Of a DNA stretch of 64,000 nucleotides, positions 32,306 through 42,276 are shown piece after piece. The position numbers and the translations under genes are program-made. The stretch covers positions 310,001 through 374,000 of the forward strand of contig MU001499.1 in the NCBI GenBank assembly GCA_010093485.1. The letters run 5' to 3'. The stretch's first letter is position 1, and each line of letters opens with the position of its first letter. The notes under the pieces were generated by a model, which was not told the origin of the DNA, made no database searches, and was given only the letters and a program-made list of their open reading frames with translations. Source of the stretch: Karstenula rhodostoma CBS 690.94 (taxonomy: Eukaryota > Ascomycota > Dothideomycetes > Pleosporales > Didymosphaeriaceae).

Positions 32306-34032
32306 TCATGTATCCCGCCGCGACAAAATAGTTTTGAGGTTTTTGCCTTTGAACCTGCCATGTTGTTAGCAATCTTCTGTCAGCAGAAGCAGCATGTGAG
32401 ACCCACACGATGAGAACCGCATCCACCCACTCCATGTCTGCATCCGAAGTGTCGTGCACGGCTACATGGAACTGGCGAAAGAGTCGAGCGAGCATGACAT
32501 ACAATTCGCACCATGCAAGGCTAAAACAATTAGTTAGAACATAGAAAAGGGCACTCAGATGCTTACTCTTTCCCAAGACATTGACGAGTACCTCTATAGA
32601 AAGAGGTCATGTATTGCTCTAACAAACCTGAGTTCGCTTCGAGCCACCTGCCAGGATCGAAGTCGTCCGGTCTGTCCCAGATCGATGGATGTCGATTCAA
32701 GAGATACGCAGAAGTGTTGAAAACACACTGGCGCGGAAGTTAGTGAAAATCTGCTATTAGTATGTTCTACTTACTCCTCCAGGAATATGCCGGCCATAAA
32801 GATCGAAGCCTTCAGGGGGCACTACACGAGGCAAACGTCCCGGTAGAGGGTTGCTAGTGCGCAGAATCTCCTTTATACACGCTGTCTAGGAGCAGAATTA
32901 GTAGCTGATCCTCTAGCGGTTCATGAGACAAAGATACCAAGTATGGAAGACTGTGCGCGCCTTGGTATGTCACGTCATCCGGTGTAGGAAAAGCAGCCAG
33001 AAGCTCTTCCACCAGCTTTCGATGTACCTGCTCGTTCCTGCAGATGTGGTAGACCCCGTAGATTAGAGCTGATGAAACAGTATCTCCGCCTGCTGTCAGA
33101 AGCGTGACAATCTCTTCTGACAGCGTTTCGAAATCCAGCGCCTCGCTGTTCTTCGATGCTGATGGATCGGTAAGTGCATCAATGATGACTGCCTTCTGAT
33201 TAGGCTCTTCGTTAGACGCCTTGTTTTCCTTGTTTTCCTTGTTGTTGACGTAGTCACGGATAAGCGGCTTGGCCAGTTCCTTCATCATAACCATGGTGGG
33301 TGGATGTACGAATTTGAACATCCAAGGTGGAGTGGAAAGAGAGACCTTCGCGACTGTGAACAAAACTTTCTGCATCCATGTCATCTCTTGGAAGATAGAA
33401 TGTAGCTGTTCCAGAAAGACATTGCTGAAATTGGAGTGGTCCAGGCATCCGAAGCTTCGGCCCATGCTAAGTTCACTGATTATGTCCATGGAAAGCGCTT
33501 TCATGCCTCTGTGGATGTTTACCGGGGTTCCTTCTGCTGCCCATGTATCAAATCGATCGCAAAGCTTTGCCACTTTCTGCTCAACAAGATGTGCTAGGTG
33601 CTGAAGGTTCTTTGGCGTTGGCGAAAAGGCTGCATTAACAAGGATTGAATGTCTCGCACGATGCAGATACGGATCCAAGAAGCCGAGTGAAGTATTACGG
33701 AAGGAAATCCGGTCATAGAACTTGGGGTCTTTGCGAAATCGAGACCCGATTTTGGTGATTTGCAAGTATATGCTGGGATCATTTATGTGTAGGTCATTGA
33801 TTCCGCTTCGCACGATTGGGCCATGTTTTTTGTGGAGCTGTTCTATCTCGAAAATGAACTGTCCACGTCGTTTGAAGTTCCTATATAGCTTGTAAAGCGT
33901 CGGGGATACGATGCCGAGCTTGGTTCCCGGATATGCAGACAAAGGGTGGAAGTACAGTCGGCGTAGGACGACAGCAGCTCGACATGCTAGTAGGAAGTAA
34001 AAGAGGAGTAACAGGTTATGTAAAGGATCCAT
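32306..34032 (-). CDS. Cytochrome P450 monooxygenase of the polyketide locus
   Basis: Five exons (34032-32938, 32885-32775, 32727-32567, 32520-32407, 32354-32306) give 509 aa. The N-terminus has a membrane anchor (LHNLLLLFYFLLACRAAVV) and the Pro-rich hinge YFHPLSAYPG. The I-helix oxygen-binding motif is LLTAGGDTVSS. After splicing, the K-helix ExxR is KEILR (Glu and Arg present), the PERF-like region is FDPGRWLE, and the haem loop is FYRGTRQCLG with the Cys ligand. All are intact. It most resembles fungal P450s that oxidise polyketide or terpenoid scaffolds (CYP-type E, group I). Lying next to the PKS and divergent from the FAD oxidase, it very likely tailors the PKS product. The last exon is tiny (49 bp) and was placed by the family's FKGKNLKTILS ending. 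Confidence 0.93.
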
Positions 34033-34695
34033 GGCGTGCGACAGCTTCTTGGGATGTGGGTAAGGTACAATCAGAGAAAGAAGTCCAAGAGTCCAGCTCC
34101 CGCATTAGGCAGCAACGATGCATGTTACGCAAAACGTGCGCATGAGCCTTTTCCGGTTAGATCCATCAATAAGCCAGGTCTGTATTTTGCCGCCCCATTT
34201 CGGTGTCCGAGACACGTTTGCCTCATATGCAGAACTCGCTGCTTCTGTATTGTGCCTCATGCGCTTACTACGGCTCGATCCACCTATAGCACAACCTCTA
34301 AGATGTCAACACCTCATCCAATCCCTGCATCACGACCAATTACAGCTTGACCAGGTGAGCTGAATGCGGCACGGAGCCGTGTCAACAATCAGAAAACCAT
34401 GCAGCACGGAGAGGAGGATAAGGCTTAGCTGTCTCATCGCGTTAGTGAATCTGAGACTGTCCTGATCTGTATCTAGATAGAACACCAAATCTGCCTCGCG
34501 CCTTGTCGCGATAGAGGGAGGGGGCCAATGTATCCGCAAAGGCGCGGCTTCAACATTGCTGTACTCCGCTTCAGATGTTTCCCGTAAAAGGTAGATTGGG
34601 GGCAGCGTGGTGTACATGGGTTCATACTGTGAGTATTTAATAGATATATGGTGTAGCACGAGTCTGTATGCTCTCATTAGACAAGCACATGCACG
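34033..34695. promoter_or_regulatory. Bidirectional promoter of P450 and FAD oxidase
   Basis: 663 bp between divergent starts of the two tailoring genes. A palindrome TCGGTGTCCGA at 34200-34210 (CGG-N3-CCG) has the form of a binuclear-zinc regulator site. This suggests co-regulation, though a single site could be chance. Confidence 0.45.
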
Positions 34696-36395
34696 ATGCA
34701 GATCTTCACACCACTTTCTGTTACGATCGCCTTGTTCTGGGTGTTTGGTGGAATCTTTATCACTGAAGCCTACCCCGCTACCGCATCGGATGTTTGTAGC
34801 CAGCTGGCAGCGATTGCAACAGGGTCTACGGTCACAGCTGCCGATAGCGCCGAGTACGACAAACTGAGAAAGCTGCATTGGTAAGCACCCTTCCTCATCA
34901 TCACTACAGTAAGCCGCGAAACCCTGCTAACATGCGGTACACCCAGGTCAGAAACTGCTTGGAAAGCGCCGTCATGCATCTTTGAGCCTTCCGATTCAAA
35001 TACACTCGCCGATGCTATCAGAATCGCTTCCTCAAATAATGTCACATTTGCCGTACGGAGTGGCGGCCACAGCCCCTTCTCTGACTGGGCGAATGTAGAT
35101 GGCGGGGTTCTTATTTCGCTCAGTGCTATCAACGCGATTTCGTATAACCCAACCAATGAGACGGTGCGCGTTGGAACGGGCAACCAATGGGGCCGGGTGT
35201 ATGAACAGCTTGCTGGATATGATAGGGTTGTAGTTGGGGGTAGAGTTCCTGATGTAGGCTTTGGCCTACTAACAGGCGGTAAGAAAATACCATGGCTCTA
35301 TAGGTACATCGGCTTATCTTACAGGTGGGCTTTCTCATCACTCTAGTTTATATGGTTTCGCATCCGACAACGTGATTTCATACGAAGTCGTCCTCTCCAA
35401 TGGAACAAAAAAGACTGTCTCTCCAACCTCTGATCCCGAGCACTTCTGGGCCCTCAAAGCTGGAGGGACAAACTTTGGTACGTTTTCACTTCTGTTGCGG
35501 AAGAGAATACACATCTAACAGTTGACGCAGGAATTATATCATATGTCACACTAAAGACATTCCCTCAAGGGAAAGCCTGGGGCGGCATCATTTTGTATTC
35601 CATTGAGTACGTGGACGAGATCATGGCAGCCATAGCCGAGTACCAGGCCGTGGGCCAACTCGATCACAAATCCGCCATCCTACCGTACGTGTCCTTCAAC
35701 AACTTCAACTTGATCGTCATTTCGTTTTCCTACCTGGACGCCGTCGAGCGCCCAGAAGTGTTTGACAAGTTCTATAAAATTCCGTCCTTGTCGGACCATA
35801 CGAAGGTCCACGACAACTTCGGTGAATCGATTGCCGAAGTAATAGACAAAGTTTATCCGAGATGGACGTGGGGCTCCACGACCTTTTACCTAGATAACAG
35901 CACATACGTCCAGGTCGCGCGCTTATGTCAGAACATCTCCCGCACGGACGAGTTCCAAGCGATTGAAGGCGCTACAATGGTGTTGGTTCCTCAGCCAGTA
36001 TCTAGAGCCATGGTACAACAATCAGTAGCAAGCGGAGAGCACCCCATGAATTTGCGCGACAGAGAGCAAATATGTGAGCTTCATCCTGACCACACTGTGA
36101 TCCCAACTAACTTGTTCAAGGGTTCTCGATCAATCTCGGCTGGCAATTCGCATCAGATGACGCAAGGATGGAACAATTTGTTATCGATACGCTCTCTTCA
36201 ATCGAAAGGTTGACAAAGTCCAAGGGGTTGTTCGATGAGTACGTGTTCTTCAACAACGCGCACAAAACGCAGGACCCTCTTCGCAGTTACGGGCAGAATG
36301 CATTTCGAAAGATGAAGAGAATTAGTCGAAACGTGGACCCGGCGCAGGTCTACCAATCACAGCTAGCTGGCGGATTCAAACTTGGTGGTTCGTGA
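34696..36395 (+). CDS. Secreted FAD-linked oxidase (berberine-bridge/6-hydroxynicotine oxidase type)
   Basis: Five exons (34696-34880, 34947-35278, 35325-35477, 35531-36073, 36121-36395) give 495 aa in one frame. A signal peptide is present (LSVTIALFWVFGGIFI). The FAD-binding half shows RSGGHSPF, whose His is the usual site of covalent FAD attachment, then GRVPDVGFGLLTGGGLS and YGFASDNVISYEVVL. The Cys that makes a second FAD bond in plant enzymes is absent, so attachment would be through one residue. The C-terminal BBE segment ends in QDPLRSYGQNAFRKMKRI and AGGFKLGGS. Such oxidases in fungal polyketide clusters (solanapyrone synthase, alternapyrone Alt4) oxidise late intermediates, sometimes setting up a Diels-Alder ring closure. 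That role here is inferred from company, not proven. Confidence 0.93.
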
Positions 36396-37100
36396 GTGGA
36401 ACGAGGCTAGACTTCAAAATAGGAACTTGATTTAGTCCGGTTTCATGTATGCCACAAGTACGCTTCTTATCATTCTGCTCGGTTTGTCGTGTCTTTCCCT
36501 CCGTGCTCATGGTGTGTAGTGCCCGTTATGCTGGGATAGAAGCAGTTGCCTTAATCCTTGGCTGTCCAGGTAGTTTATCGGTGTTACGCGGCCCCGTGCG
36601 CGTTCTCACGGCGCTTCTGGGTAATTTACAGGGGTGTGAGATTTCGAGAATGTTTTCGTATGTTAATATTGTAAGCAAGGCACGTCGGATGAAACTAGTA
36701 GGCCACAGACATTAATTTGATGATCTCAGGACAAGATAAGGATGCCGAGGATAGAACGCTGGAAGCCTTGCCCCTCCATGTCTGTTGCACAACATATACG
36801 GCCTGCAACCAGCCTCCTATCATCGTCCCATATGAACGGCTGAATTGATACATCACGTAAGATCCGGACCAGCTTCCTTTTAGGGCAAAAAGAACCCAGG
36901 AAACAATCAATCCGCAGTCCTGGCTCTTGTGTTCTACGGCAGCGGGCTTCTACACAACCCAGTGGATTACACGGTCGCAATATCGCCTCTTTGGGGGCCG
37001 TGAGCCAGCAACTGACGTGCCCCGCTCAGCTATGCGATGATGACCTCGACGCTTCTCTCCAAGTTCCGCACGTCTGACATACACACTTCATTGCGTTGCC
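36396..37100. other. Intergenic region
   Basis: 705 bp with 3' flank of the FAD oxidase and promoter of the next gene. No gene seen. Confidence 0.4.
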
Positions 37101-38291
37101 ATGCTCAGCATCCCTCCAGCCCCGCTAGGCATTGCGGCTGTAGCAGTAGCTGTCGTGTTTGTCTTTCTCGACTTCGCTGCAGTCGTGTTGCGGCTATGGG
37201 CGAAGAAGATCAAGCAACGACCGCTGGATGCCACCGACTACCTCATTCTAGGTGCTCTGGTCTGTGTGCCCGCGTTTTCAAATCACCAGCTCTGACGACG
37301 TTCCAGTTTTTCGCAACCGTTGATATGATCACGAAGGGATTTGGCAAGCGTTACGCTGCCTTCGATGATGCAGTGGGCTGACGACTACAGAAATGTCGTG
37401 GGGCGCGGGAGAACATTTTCCAGTGGTGATGGCAGAAAACCCTGGGGTTCTTATCCCGTTGCAACAGGTGATGCATGGGCGCCTCTAGTCGAGAGACCTA
37501 CAGCTGATATCTCCCAGATAACATTTGCGCAATACTTCATCTGGGGGATAACGATTCTGCTCATCAAACTGTCCATACTCCTCCTCTATCGCGGCATCTT
37601 TCACTGCATGGTATACACGCTTGTCGCCATATATGTCTCGATCGCCGTCTGCGTTGGGATCTGGATTCTCCAAATCGGTATCCTGTTCGGATCATGCAGG
37701 CCGCTTGCCTTCAACTGGGATCCTTCGGTGCCTGGCAGCTGTTACTTCAAGGGTGTCAGCGAATACGTGATATCCATGTCGACGAATCTCGCCATGGATA
37801 TTGTTTTAGTGCTGATACCGGCGCCCGAGGTCTGGAGACTGAAGCACATTTCTATTAGAAAGAAAATCGGCATAAGCTGCGTGTTCGGGTTGGGGATTCT
37901 GTACGTAGACATGCGCAGCGATGGGATAGGAAGCGACTGACCGCATTGCAGGACATGTATCCTGGTTGGCCTGCGCTTCAAGTACCTCCACGAGATGAAC
38001 ATGGCAGATGCCACGCATGACGGCGTGCCCTCGGGCATTATTGCAAGTGTTGAGCTGTATCTTGGGATCATCTGTGCCTGTCTGCCCATCTTGCCTCCGG
38101 CTTTTGTGCAGGCGGGGAAGAAGGTGCAAAACAGCTATGCTGCAGGGCTGCTCACACGCAAGACATCGAAAGAGTCGTCACTACGCAGTGGCAAGGGTAA
38201 TCACGCTGCTGAGGATGTTAAGGAGCCAAACTACGATCAGGTTGAACTCAATCCGTGGCCGCCCGAAACGCAGCCTGAAGTGCGAGCGTGA
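37101..38291 (+). CDS. Rhodopsin-like fungal integral membrane protein
   Basis: Four exons (37101-37259, 37307-37372, 37518-37900, 37952-38291) give 315 aa. Hallmarks of the fungal rhodopsin-domain family are present: the N-terminal helix FVFLDFAAVVLRLWAKKI and DATDYLILGAL, then ITILLIKLSILLLYRGIF, CRPLAFNWD followed by a Cys-rich SCYFKGVSEY loop, MDIVLVLIPAPEVWRLKHIS, and a GIIASVELYLGIICACLPIL helix. The cytosolic tail is polar. Function of the family is unknown. The long third junction (37373-37517) and the short second exon are the weakest points: the protein is shorter than most relatives in that loop. It may be a neighbour of the polyketide locus rather than part of it. Confidence 0.8.
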
Positions 38292-39908
38292 ACTGGAGGA
38301 GAAGGTTATACCTATGGTAGCGAATTTAAAAGTCTCTTCTGTTATCTTCCGTGGAGTCGAATTGACGAAGTGAACATAATGGTTCCGCCTATAGCTGCAA
38401 TGATTAACCACCGACATCTCCCTCCCCTTAAACATTATTCCAGCAACAAAACCCACCGCTCCTACCACAAACAGCGCAAGACATCTATCCTCCACTACAT
38501 CCCCACCTCCCAAACATCTTACGCCCTCTACCGCTCTCGACTCTATCGCCTCAGCCCAGCTAGCAAACCTCTTCCCGCCGCCTCTTTCCAAATTTCCCCT
38601 ACCAGCCAGAAACGCACCATGCTACCCCTATAAGATTAATAAAATCCTCTAGTTCTAGTAAGAGTAATACTATTTAAGGTCCTATCCCTAAAGCTTATAA
38701 GCCTTATCTATATAACTATCTAACCTCTTTTATACCTAGAAAACCCTATAAGGTATATATACACTTCACCATCGTCCGCTCCATCGTGAATCCCAGCCAC
38801 GCACCACAGAAAAGAAGCCAAAGACAGCGCAACCACGCACGCACGCACGCGTGAGCGAACCACCCACACCAACCAATCCCACCACCCACTCACAAAGGCA
38901 TCGTCCTATTATCCAGCTATATCCCCAGAGCAGAGGTGTAAACCACCACACCAGCCAAACCCCTCTCCCTACCCATCCCCCAGCCCATAATCCCACCCAA
39001 CTACCCGTCCACCGCAGGCTACTTAGGTCGTTCTACAAAGCCCGTTTCGCGCTACGGAGTAGTGAACAAAGTTACCATCCCCCCGCGAAAGGTGGGATCT
39101 ACGCGGTGAGAACGTTGGTAACGCAGTCTACCACACCAGCAACAGGGCTATCGGCACCCCGAGCAAAGGAGCGATTTTCCAACCTGGTACAGCTGATACC
39201 AGCGCCGGCCTGCAACGTGCCATCGTAGCAGACGCAGGTACACGTACACGCCTAAAGATAAGTGCCTACAGCGCCGCAAAAGCCACTGCCATGTTGGAGT
39301 AAGCGCTATAGTCCGCATACCCCCAGCCCCGGGGAAAGTTGATCTGGAAAGCGGCTGCAGAAGCCTCCTATAACCCCTGTGCCCCCGCTCCTTCCCCTTC
39401 CCCGCCCATCTCGCTTCTCAGAGTGTTTACCAATCACATGAGCGTATTACATATGTTATCCTCATCCAGAGAGCCCAAGTCCCTCTAGTGCTAGCCCCAG
39501 CCAGCGTGAAGTCGAGAAGACCACCCGCAGGAAGAGCGCTCGCAACGCATGTAATGTACGGTTCATAGACGAAGTCGAGAGTCCAAAGAAAACTATTCCG
39601 CTCGTCGATTGCGTACGTGGGGCCAAGATCTTCACGTAGCGCTATACCATACCTAGCTAGCCACCCACAATACGGCACACGAATAGAAAACATGGTCAAA
39701 GGAGCAAATGCACTGCGCTGCGCCGTTGTATGGCAAACCCATTCTAATTTATTCGTAATATTGGCATTACAAGTGGGGATCCTGGGGCCGTGGAAGAGAA
39801 TAGGAAGGCGGCTATAGGTACCTCCCCATTGTCTTCCACGACCCGAGACCCCTACATGTCTATTATCGTTACAGATCCAGCCGTAATCTCGCACGCTACG
39901 CAACCTCG
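38292..39908. other. Gene-free, low-complexity stretch with an A+T-rich tract
   Basis: About 1.6 kb. It contains C+A-rich low-complexity sequence around 38380-38620 and 38780-39000, a short CGCA microsatellite near 38837-38851, and the A+T-rich tract at 38632-38766. An open frame on the minus strand at 39427-39903 shows no protein-like features. Confidence 0.5.
38632..38766. repeat. A+T-rich tract resembling RIP-degraded sequence
   Basis: About 135 bp dense in TA steps (for example TATATAACTATCTAACC, AAGGTATATATAC), abruptly different from its G+C-balanced surroundings. It resembles the larger island at 59.3-59.9 kb and is most easily read as a remnant of a repeat hit by RIP. Confidence 0.5.
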
Positions 39909-41665
39909 CTAATGTGCAAACTCACCACCCACGATGGTGCGCTGGCACTCGGCAAGGATGGCAGCCTGCCTCGCGACATCGGCCATCCGCCCGATTACTG
40001 CCTTGTTGCCGTCTACAAACCCATACAACGCATAGGGTATGTCGACCTCGTTGCAAAACTCCTGCACCAGCTTTTGGGTCCGACGCAGGTTGTGGCGCGG
40101 GATCCTGGGGTATAGGTGGTGGATGGCTTGGAACTGGAGGCCGCCGTGGAAGAAGTCAAGCCACTGGGGGCAGTCGACGTCCATGGTGGTTCTCAGCATC
40201 TTCTGGGGGAACGACTCGGTAACACCCATGTCTGTGGTGCTCATGGCGAAGTGAGAGAGGGTGATTTGGACGTGCAAGGGCGACGTGATGGCGTGGCTGA
40301 TCATGACGAAAGCAAAGCGGTTCCAGCCCCCGGGGATCGTTTTGTACACGACAAAGTATCCGTACCAGGTCCAGAAGAAGGCCTGGCCGACCAACTCGAA
40401 GTAGCGGAACCACCAAGCTTGGCCTTTCTTGGGACCCTGGCCGAGTAGGATGTAGGTCCACCCCAGCCTGTAGAGGTTGAAACGTGCGACCATCATGATC
40501 GGGTAGTATGTGTAATGCTGAATGCGAATCATGAACTTGGCAAGTGCGTCGTACTTCATCGTGAACTCGTGGTAGCTGGATTTGAGGTCTTCAAAGAACC
40601 TGTGCGTGATAGCAAAGAAGGGAAGGTACTCAATATCGGGGTCGTGTTCTGGCATGTTTGTGACAAGGTGGTGCACGTTGTGGCTGTGCTTCCACCAGCA
40701 TGCGCTCAGGCCGCCGAGGTAGTTTGCGACGAACATGGCTAGGGTAGAATCCACGTAGTAGTTGTGGGTGACGCCCATATGAGCGGCATCGTGCACCGTG
40801 AAGGCAAGCTGTTGCCACAAGAAGCCGAGCGGAAAGGCTGCGGTGATGTACCAGCCGGATCGCAAGCACAGGATGAACAAGGCAAAGGCGGTGAAGTAGC
40901 GGATGCACTCGACGCCATAGCCTGACCAGTAATTGCAGCGATACAAGCCCTCGGCCTCAATGCGGTCGTGTAGCTGGCGGTATTTGCGAACGATGCTATG
41001 CTGGGTCTCAGGGTCCAGGGAGGGATATTTTGCCTTGTCGAAATCCAGCTCTTCTTGTGTTCGGGCATCCAGCACGGACATCTTGGTAGGTGGGGCGGGC
41101 TGCTCCAGCTCTATCGACGAAACGGACGAAGGGGATGACGAGGGCGGAATGTGCGTGGCATTGCGCTTGCGAAGGGAGGAGGCGGGCTGGTCTGCGGGCT
41201 CGAAGACTGGACTTTGAGCTGCCGAAGACGAGGAGCTGGCCGAGTCGTGCTCAGAGGAAGACGATTCGAGGTATTCGGCCTCGGATAGCTTGTCCAGCTC
41301 TTCCCGCGCCCTGAAGGATCCTCCCTGGATGGGCGGCACAAAGTTGAGCCACGGTCCTTGGATGCGGCCGATTTGGTAGCGAGTGGTGAGATGGAGCGTC
41401 TGCGCTGAGTGGAAGCTTGGTCGCAACGTCAGCGAAAGGCAAGGCGTGTTGCTGGATGGACATACCGGTGCACCTCGTCGGTGGCATCGCGGCCCACCAT
41501 GTGCCTGATGGCTAGGTCGCCGCCTGGGTGGTAGGGCAGCCATGCGTCGAGCTTCAAGACCTTGTCGTCCACGATGACGAGCTGGCGCCCCTCGGCGATG
41601 AGGCCTTCGATCTCGCGGCGGCTCAGTATCTGCGTCTTGCGCTGCGCCAGGGTGGTCGTGGCCAT
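39909..41665 (-). CDS. Delta-8 sphingolipid desaturase (cytochrome b5 fused)
   Basis: Two exons (41665-41466, 41415-39909; 50 bp intron) give 568 aa. The N-terminal cytochrome b5 domain has the haem motif HPGG at residues 46-49. A ~70-residue Ser-rich linker follows. The desaturase domain has the three His boxes: HDAAH (275-279), HNVHH (312-316), and a third box written Q-A-I-H-H in FQAIHHLYPRIP. The Gln at the third box is the mark of front-end desaturases. Family knowledge: fungal enzymes of this layout desaturate C8 of the long-chain base of glucosylceramide in the ER, using the fused b5 as electron donor. The start is fixed by the b5 fold (MATTTLAQRKTQILSRREIE). It is divergent from the phosphomutase gene. 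Confidence 0.92.
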
Positions 41666-42276
41666 GGTTGCTGTGTCCGTGGGAAGTGCAACTGGGACAA
41701 GCGAGTGCGAGCTCGCGTCGGGGTGGAGCGAGCTATGTTGGAGGGCGATCAGCCCATCGCTTGTACATATCAGGAGAGGGTTGCGAAGTCCTCTGCTCTG
41801 CGGAACTAGGCGGGAGGCGGGAGGCGGGAGGCGGTGTCAACTCATCCCACCGCGCGAAGCTCGGGCCAGCCGCAATCCAGGGCAAACCCCACGTCTCACC
41901 AGCGGCCCGTGTAGCAGCAACTGGTGCCGAGCGCCATTCAACACCACTGACCAGTCCAACATTGTCGTCGCTCCCGAGGGGTTTCAAGGCTTCAAAGGTC
42001 GAGGGAGGGAGATGATCCAACCTCCCGCGGCGCCTGCCGGGTTATCATTCGTGCGTGGCGGCGCCTTCCGATCCGGGCGATTACCAATTGCCAACCACCA
42101 CCGCTTGCGGCTTGCCGTCACTTGCTCGCCAGGTTTTTGCCATCACCTCACTCGCTTGTAAAGCAACAGAACCGGAATCGAAAGACGTGCGTGCCTCAAA
42201 TACCCCGGGTGGCCTCAACTGCCTGAATCGCAACACACCCTTCCCCTCCAATCACCGACCACCCCCCGCTTCCATC
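41666..42276. promoter_or_regulatory. Shared upstream region of desaturase and phosphomutase genes
   Basis: About 610 bp between divergent starts. A GGGAGGC triplet repeat lies near 41813-41833. Otherwise ordinary promoter-like sequence. Confidence 0.4.

Noticed and set aside
36396..37100. Search for an O-methyltransferase or cluster regulator beside the polyketide genes
   Set aside because: No such open frame or motif is present in this gap or between the PKS and P450.
39427..39903. 158-codon open frame on the minus strand
   Set aside because: No family features, no matching neighbouring exon, and it lies in a low-complexity region beside an A+T tract.
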